NCBI GenBank assembly: GCA_947652605.1
Contig: OX393577.1
Span: forward strand, 25,981,466-26,045,465
DNA from: Elmis aenea
Lineage: Eukaryota > Arthropoda > Insecta > Coleoptera > Elmidae
Length of the DNA: 64,000 nucleotides
Reading direction: 5' to 3'
In this document: positions 59,866 through 64,000 of the stretch, piece after piece
Position numbering within the stretch: the stretch's first letter is position 1
Layout: every line of letters begins with the position of its first letter
Notes under the pieces: model-generated
Told to the model about the DNA's origin: nothing
The model's input: only the letters and a program-made list of their open reading frames with translations
The model's database searches: none
Translations under genes and position numbers: made by a program

Positions 59866-60792
59866 ATAATAATTTATTAGTCTTTGAGAATACTTTTTGA
59901 TTTTATTATTTTGTTATTATTCTTATGTTTATGAATTTATGTTATGTTACAATTGAATTTGGAATATATTTTGATTATTTTTGCAAATAAAACTACGTAC
60001 CTATTACATAGACAACTGAAATTTTTATTTTTGCACAATCAAAAGAATATAAAATTATATAAAAAAATGAATGTCCTTAAGACCTAGGTATGCCACAACT
60101 ATTCAACAATCAATAATAAACAAAAATATGGCCCTCGGAACTGTCAAAATATTTTAAATCAGCAAAATACATACAAATAACGCACGAGATAAAATTTATC
60201 CTGCGCGCCTGCTGATGTTATAATTTTAGGCGCGCCCGCTCGAAGGTTAATAAAATTTCATGCGGTTTACTTACCTGCTTCCAAGGTAAAAGGAACAAAG
60301 ACAATTATTTACCATGCCGATTAAGAATTTTTCAAAACAAAATATTTGTTTTTGCCATTTTTAACAACAATTGTCTCAAAGAAGTGCCAAGTGTTATACA
60401 TTGTCGAATTCAGAAACAAATGTCCTACAAATTGGCGTTAAAATCAGATATAGCGTCCATAAGAAAAAATTGACCTGATGATGGTTTAAAAAAAGGGAAA
60501 CGTCGCATGGAAAATATAATAATTGAGGATTTTTATTCCTTGCAAAAAGTGGCCATGAAAAAGTTTTAACAGAAATGATATTCTACATCAAATGAAAAAG
60601 TTACGGGCAAAAAACAAAAATCCACTTTTTTACTTTCTCCCCCATATCTCAAAAACTAAAAAAGCTAGATAAGTTCTGTTTGCGTCAAATTATTAAGCAC
60701 CTGAATATACAACTTTGCCCCAATTTAACCGAAGTCGTAACTCTTACAGTTTACGAGATCCCCAGAGTGGCCCTTGAAAAACGAGAACCCTG
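58765..60792. mobile_element. Large palindromic element, copy 2, with insertions in its centre
   Basis: Ends TA-CAGGGGTCTCGTTTTTCGAG and the mirrored GAAAAACGAGAACCCTG-TA. The arms match copy 1 (43558-45064) through ATGGGGATCTCGTAAACGGT, AACTTATCTAGATTTTG-like and CTTATGGACGCTATATCTGA. Its centre is interrupted by a piggyBac-type MITE (59703-60246). Just before that is a segment ending in CAATAAATAAATACC that looks like a retroposon tail (about 59550-59660). Confidence 0.88.
59703..60246. mobile_element. piggyBac-type MITE with TTAA target
   Basis: Ends CCTTCGAGCGAGCGCGC and GCGCGCCCGCTCGAAGG form a 17-bp inverted repeat with one mismatch. The TTAA tetranucleotide flanks both sides (59699-59702 and 60247-60250). 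A TTAA duplication is diagnostic of piggyBac. GATAAAATTTAT recurs near both ends. A TAA microsatellite of about 15 repeats lies at 59828-59873. No transposase is encoded. Confidence 0.9.
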
Positions 60793-61410
60793 TATATCAA
60801 TTTTGTGTCATAATTTATTCGTATTTTCATTTTACACAGAACTTTCTAATTCCAGGCTCCACATGGAATCTGACTTATATCAAGAACTACTTTGAAAAAA
60901 AGTTACAAAATTTGGAGCTGAATTGAAATATGAAAATAAATGTACTATTGTTCTCTTAGTTCCAATGATATTCAGAAATAACTAATTGAATTGATTTCAG
61001 TGTTTTGCTTCGTTTCCTTCATTTTTAGAGAGACCGAAAAAATAAAAATACTTTCTCTACAGCAACCTTTTACTTTTTTATATGATGATGCTATCATCAG
61101 AATTTGTGTCATAGTGTTATATTTTTATCACTTCCTTTTCATGCAAATATCCCCTTAGGCACCTGTAAGAAATTACAAAGTTGTTGATTGTCCAAAAGTA
61201 GATATGTAGAGAATAAAAAGTTGCCAAAAAATGTTTTTAGTTTTTAAAATCTCTGAAAATAAAAGAAATAAAGCAAACATTTTTATTTCTGAATAACTTC
61301 CAATTCTAAACTAAGAGGCCTCGGCTCGAGCAGTTATCATTTCATATTTTAATCAGCACCAAACACAAGTTTGTTTCAGTTTCGCCAATTTCGTAGCTTT
61401 TAAGATAAGT

Positions 61411-61448
61411 GAGATCCCCATGTTAACCCTTGAATTTGAGACACCCTG
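61411..61448 (-). mobile_element. Solo end of a CAGGG-ATGGGGATCTC element
   Basis: On the minus strand this reads CAGGGTGTCTCAAATTCAAG, then ATGGGGATCTC at +28, followed by TA at 61449-61450. The spacing is the same as in the large palindromic elements. No partner end was found nearby. Confidence 0.65.
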
Positions 61449-61510
61449 TACAAATAAATGTATAATATATGGTGCAAACTTTTCAATCATTTCAAAGTTT
61501 ATACCATACC

Positions 61511-61840
61511 CAGAGCCGGTCCTAGGGTTTGTGGGGCCGCGTGCGAAAATAAATGCGGGGCCGAATATTTTTTTAAGGGTCGAGTTAAGGCAAAACAAGT
61601 AAAATGTTACTAAAAAACTGAAAAAACAGGCTGGCTAAAAAAAGCTCCTCGCCCTCATTTTCTACATACCAAGAAATACCTAGCGGAATCCTAGCGTGGG
61701 GCCGACCTGCCCCTTTTTTTTAGGTCACCAGCTTGTTTTTTTTAAATTTTTGCACACGGCTCCGCAAACCCTAAACGACTAGAGCGCTGCCGGTCTAGGC
61801 ACGGGGTCGTGTGCGGTGCACACCCTTATATCCGGCCCTG
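61511..61840. mobile_element. hAT MITE with perfect ACCATACC duplication
   Basis: The left end is CAGAGCCGGTCCTAGGG and the right end is ATATCCGGCCCTG, with a perfect 8-bp duplication ACCATACC (61503-61510 and 61841-61848). GGGGCCGCGTGCG near the left and CGGGGTCGTGTGCGGTGCAC near the right are typical GC-rich subterminal words. The interior has no transposase. Confidence 0.92.
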
Positions 61841-62275
61841 ACCATACCTAATATATATTTAAATAATCTTTTTTTCCTGTTCAACATCAATAATGTTAAC
61901 AACGTTAATAAACATATTTACAGATAAAGCTCTTGAAAAAGTTTAATAAAAATTATAACAGATTTCAACATCTTCGACTATCTCTGCCGGCAGATTAAAA
62001 AATTCAATACTAACATGAATTTTAATTGAACAAATACATCACCCATGTATTGTAATATTAAAGATAACTTAGATAGATATTCAGTACAGAAATTAAACTA
62101 CTTATCACAGTTTATTTCAGTTGTTAGATCATTACTCCCACAGGACAAAACAAGAAAGATGTAAACAATGAGTATAAGAAACGAATATTCAGTTATTTTT
62201 TCCGAGTAACATATACAGCCACAACGGAAAATCACCAAAAGCTTTGCGTGAATTAACATTTTAAAAAGTAAATAC

Positions 62276-62640
62276 CTCTGTTTCTCCTTCTTCAGATGAT
62301 ATTACAACTACACCTTTTCCATCCAACATAGCGTCAGGTGCAACCATATTAAGAGTTTTTTTTAGTATTTCATTTTCAAATTCTTTAACAGTCATAACAT
62401 CAACATTCACAAAAACATTAACGTATGGTTGTGGTGAACATACATAACACTTTGGATTTGCTTTTGTGAATTTCTTATCAGGCATTAAAATATTCTTAGA
62501 GTATATAGATTTAGGCCGCAGATAAATTGGTAAACACTTATCAAATTCCTCTCCCAATACACGAAATGCATACAAAACCACTAGACCTGCTGTCATTGCA
62601 TTTGCTGTTGCAATGGCAGGGATAATATTGCCAGCGATCG
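62276..62640 (-). CDS. Uba2: Uba2, exon for the end of the adenylation domain and second zinc CxxC
   Basis: It starts after the acceptor TATATTTCAG (62641) in phase 2; its first two bases finish a codon from an exon outside the window. It reads IAGNIIPAIATANAMTAGLV, VLYAFRVLGEE, KANPKCYVCSPQPYVNVFVN and MVAPDAMLDGKGVVVISSEE, then GETE. It aligns throughout with the UBA2 family: AGNIIPAIATTNA, PNPKCYVC, KFxMVAPD and SSEEGETE. The CYVC pair supplies two ligands of the structural zinc; the other pair is in an upstream exon. The donor is GAG|GTATTT, phase 0. The AGNIIPAIAT segment belongs to the end of the catalytic-cysteine half/adenylation core. The catalytic cysteine itself is upstream and not visible here. 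Confidence 0.96.
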
Positions 62641-63197
62641 CTGAAATATAAAAGATAGGTAAAATTCAAAAAAATATTTCGTGGCACACATCAACAATAC
62701 TTGAATACACAGAATCTAAAATTTGAGGTGCAACATCGAAACATGTTTAGGGAAGTCAAAACTATCAACACATTAAAATTTGAAGGTTGAACCTTTTCAT
62801 AATCACAATACTCCCTAATATTTCAAACGGAAGAAACAAAAAAATTGTCTCGACAAGTGCATCTATTTACATTTAAATACAGAACAAAAACGAATACATT
62901 TTTCAAGTTTTACTTCTGCACCAATTTGGTTTTTGAAAATATATTTATTTAAATTTTATCAGCATAAAGCATTTTAACTTTGCCCTAGTTATGAATCTGA
63001 TCTTTTAAATCAGAAAAGGTCATTATTCTGAGCTTAACACGTTCGCTACCAAGCGTCAAATATGTGAGACGGGGACGTTTTCTTTGAGACCACTGATAAA
63101 AATGTATGACAGAAATATTTCCTTAATGCAACTGCAATTTGCGATGCGTCAGGGCGTTAGGCTATAAAGTGGTCTATATGAATGTGTGGCACATGTT
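62641..63197 (-). other. Uba2 intron sequence upstream of the 62640 exon
   Basis: No further Uba2 exon was recognised to the right end of the window. A TTAACACGTTCGCTACCAAG word near 63036 resembles a piggyBac end, without a partner. Confidence 0.5.
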
Positions 63198-63200
63198 AGT

Positions 63201-63882
63201 AGCCGCGTACTCAGCCGTGGCTGGAATGTGAGTGCGAGTTTGGCGCGCGAGCCGAGTCAGCCCAAGATACAAAATACATCGAGCCAAAATTAGTACGGTC
63301 GAGGCAATGGCAGAAAACGTTCGTACGGCAGCAGCAAGTTTTATTGTTATTTATCATTTATTGGAGGAAAAACCACGAAAACGGAAACGTTGGTGGGTTA
63401 AAGAATTATATCGCAAACGGTTTGAAAGTGGAAATTCTTTAATTAGAGACATATCTTTTAATAATGAACCCTTTATTGTCACACCAAAATAGGAATATTT
63501 GCAGAAACCAGTAAAAAAGTAATAAAGCCTTATAGACATCATAAATAAGAGGACAGAAGGTCTTATTAAGTGAGTGTCATTTGAAATCAAATAAAACATG
63601 TACAATATTATTTAAGTTATCGTATTATGAAAAGTTGACAATTTCATTCGTAAAAAATGCAACGTTAACACGAGTGCTCGACGTAACCGTTTTTAGCACG
63701 TCCTGACTAGTCGAGGCATGTATGTCGAGGCGCCTTTGAGCATAACAGAAAAACCGACAATCCGTGGCTCGGGTCGAGCCTGCCTCGCGCGAGGCGGTGA
63801 GCGCGCTCCGCTTACCGCGAGGCACGTCCACACGCTGCGAGGCTTGCCTCGCGAGGCAGCCTCGCAAAGTGAGTACGCGGCT
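63201..63882 (+). mobile_element. Non-autonomous Harbinger-like element encoding a transposase N-terminus
   Basis: A perfect 13-bp inverted repeat, AGCCGCGTACTCA / TGAGTACGCGGCT, is flanked by AGT on both sides (63198-63200 and 63883-63885). A 3-bp duplication and the encoded protein fragment both fit PIF/Harbinger. The right third (63770-63870) is very GC-rich and built from GCCTCGCG / CGCGAGGC words that form local palindromes. Confidence 0.8.
63307..63492 (+). pseudogene. Harbinger (HARBI1-like) transposase N-terminal fragment
   Basis: From ATG at 63307 the frame reads MAENVRTAAASFIVIYHLLE, then EKPRKRKRWWVKELYRKRFE and SLIRDISFNNEPF, ending at TAG after 61 codons. The KRxRWWVxxLYRxR block followed by a short acidic/polar stretch is how many insect HARBI1-type nucleases begin. 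The DDE catalytic domain is missing, so the element must have an internal deletion and depends on a full-length relative. Confidence 0.7.
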
Positions 63883-63885
63883 AGT

Positions 63886-64000
63886 GACACAGCGCTAGAC
63901 CTCCTCCGAACTAAACTGGACTGCGACGCAGAAACCAAAACTCGTCTAAAGCGTTAATTACTGCGCCACCTAAAAACATGCGACTATTTCAACAACGGGG
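63886..64000. other. Right edge, nothing recognised
   Basis: Presumably Uba2 intron continuing beyond the window. No exon or element end could be supported. Confidence 0.4.

Larger units (their letters stand above)
58722..62275 (-). other. Uba2 penultimate intron (3.55 kb)
   Basis: It runs from donor GAG|GTATTT (62275) to acceptor GTTGTAG (58722). It hosts the second large palindromic element (58765-60792), only 43 bp from the acceptor, plus a solo element end (61411-61448) and a hAT MITE (61511-61840). Confidence 0.88.

Noticed and set aside
63625..63957. Overlapping frames in the GC-rich right part of the Harbinger-like element
   Set aside because: GC-rich repeats lack stops in several frames. 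The frames overlap on both strands and match no protein family.

Overview
This window is strongly AT-rich animal DNA with widely spaced exons. It has GT-AG splice sites, a netrin first coding exon and the last exons of the SUMO E1 subunit Uba2, and many short DNA transposons. These point to an arthropod, most likely an insect. The element content (CAGGG-type hAT MITEs, TACAGGG fold-back elements, mariner, Helitrons, piggyBac) would suit a beetle or another insect with a bulky genome, but the order is an inference I cannot confirm from this sequence.

Only two protein-coding host genes are recognisable, both on the minus strand. (1) A netrin gene: its first coding exon (38067-39264) encodes the signal peptide, the laminin N-terminal domain and the first laminin-EGF module. 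It ends in a phase-1 donor. No later netrin exon is recognisable in 1-38066, so this intron appears to be at least 38 kb. A GC-richer segment at about 39490-39660 is a candidate promoter/5'UTR exon. (2) Uba2 (SAE2): the last three coding exons are 62276-62640 (end of the adenylation domain, second zinc-binding CxxC pair), 58535-58721 (ubiquitin-fold domain) and 54870-55024 (KKRK nuclear-localisation/acidic tail and stop). They join in frame. The earlier Uba2 exons lie to the right of the window.

The rest is intron and intergenic DNA filled with mobile elements. From left to right: a tandem satellite of about 24 copies of a ~121-bp monomer (about 372-3245) with an inverted solo monomer beside it; two copies of one hAT-like family with 8-bp target duplications (4584-5794, 20639-22086); a tRNA-derived SINE (about 7626-8045); abutting MITEs (11597-12281); a TA-flanked MITE family (15088-15575, 27608-28184, about 57223-57683); a broken mariner (17051-17860); an RTE-like LINE remnant (about 30720-31325); hAT transposase remnants (33253-33570, 56480-57080) and small hAT MITEs (27868-28031, 33794-34039, 41341-41560, 61511-61840).

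Between the two genes (39.7-54.6 kb) sit two oppositely oriented Helitron-like elements (40852-41111, 49219-49586). They bracket several long near-perfect palindromes (42475-43253, 43558-45064) and a three-level nest of insertions (47107-48922). The Uba2 introns carry a second copy of the large palindrome, broken by a piggyBac-type MITE with TTAA ends, plus a Harbinger-type MITE with TTA duplications and a 682-bp element that encodes the N-terminus of a Harbinger-like transposase.

I found no clear evidence of a new biochemical system. The most interesting structure is in the repeats: a family of TA-inserting elements whose ends share a subterminal motif at fixed spacing, and a satellite whose ancestral longer monomer survives at the array edge and in an inverted solo copy.
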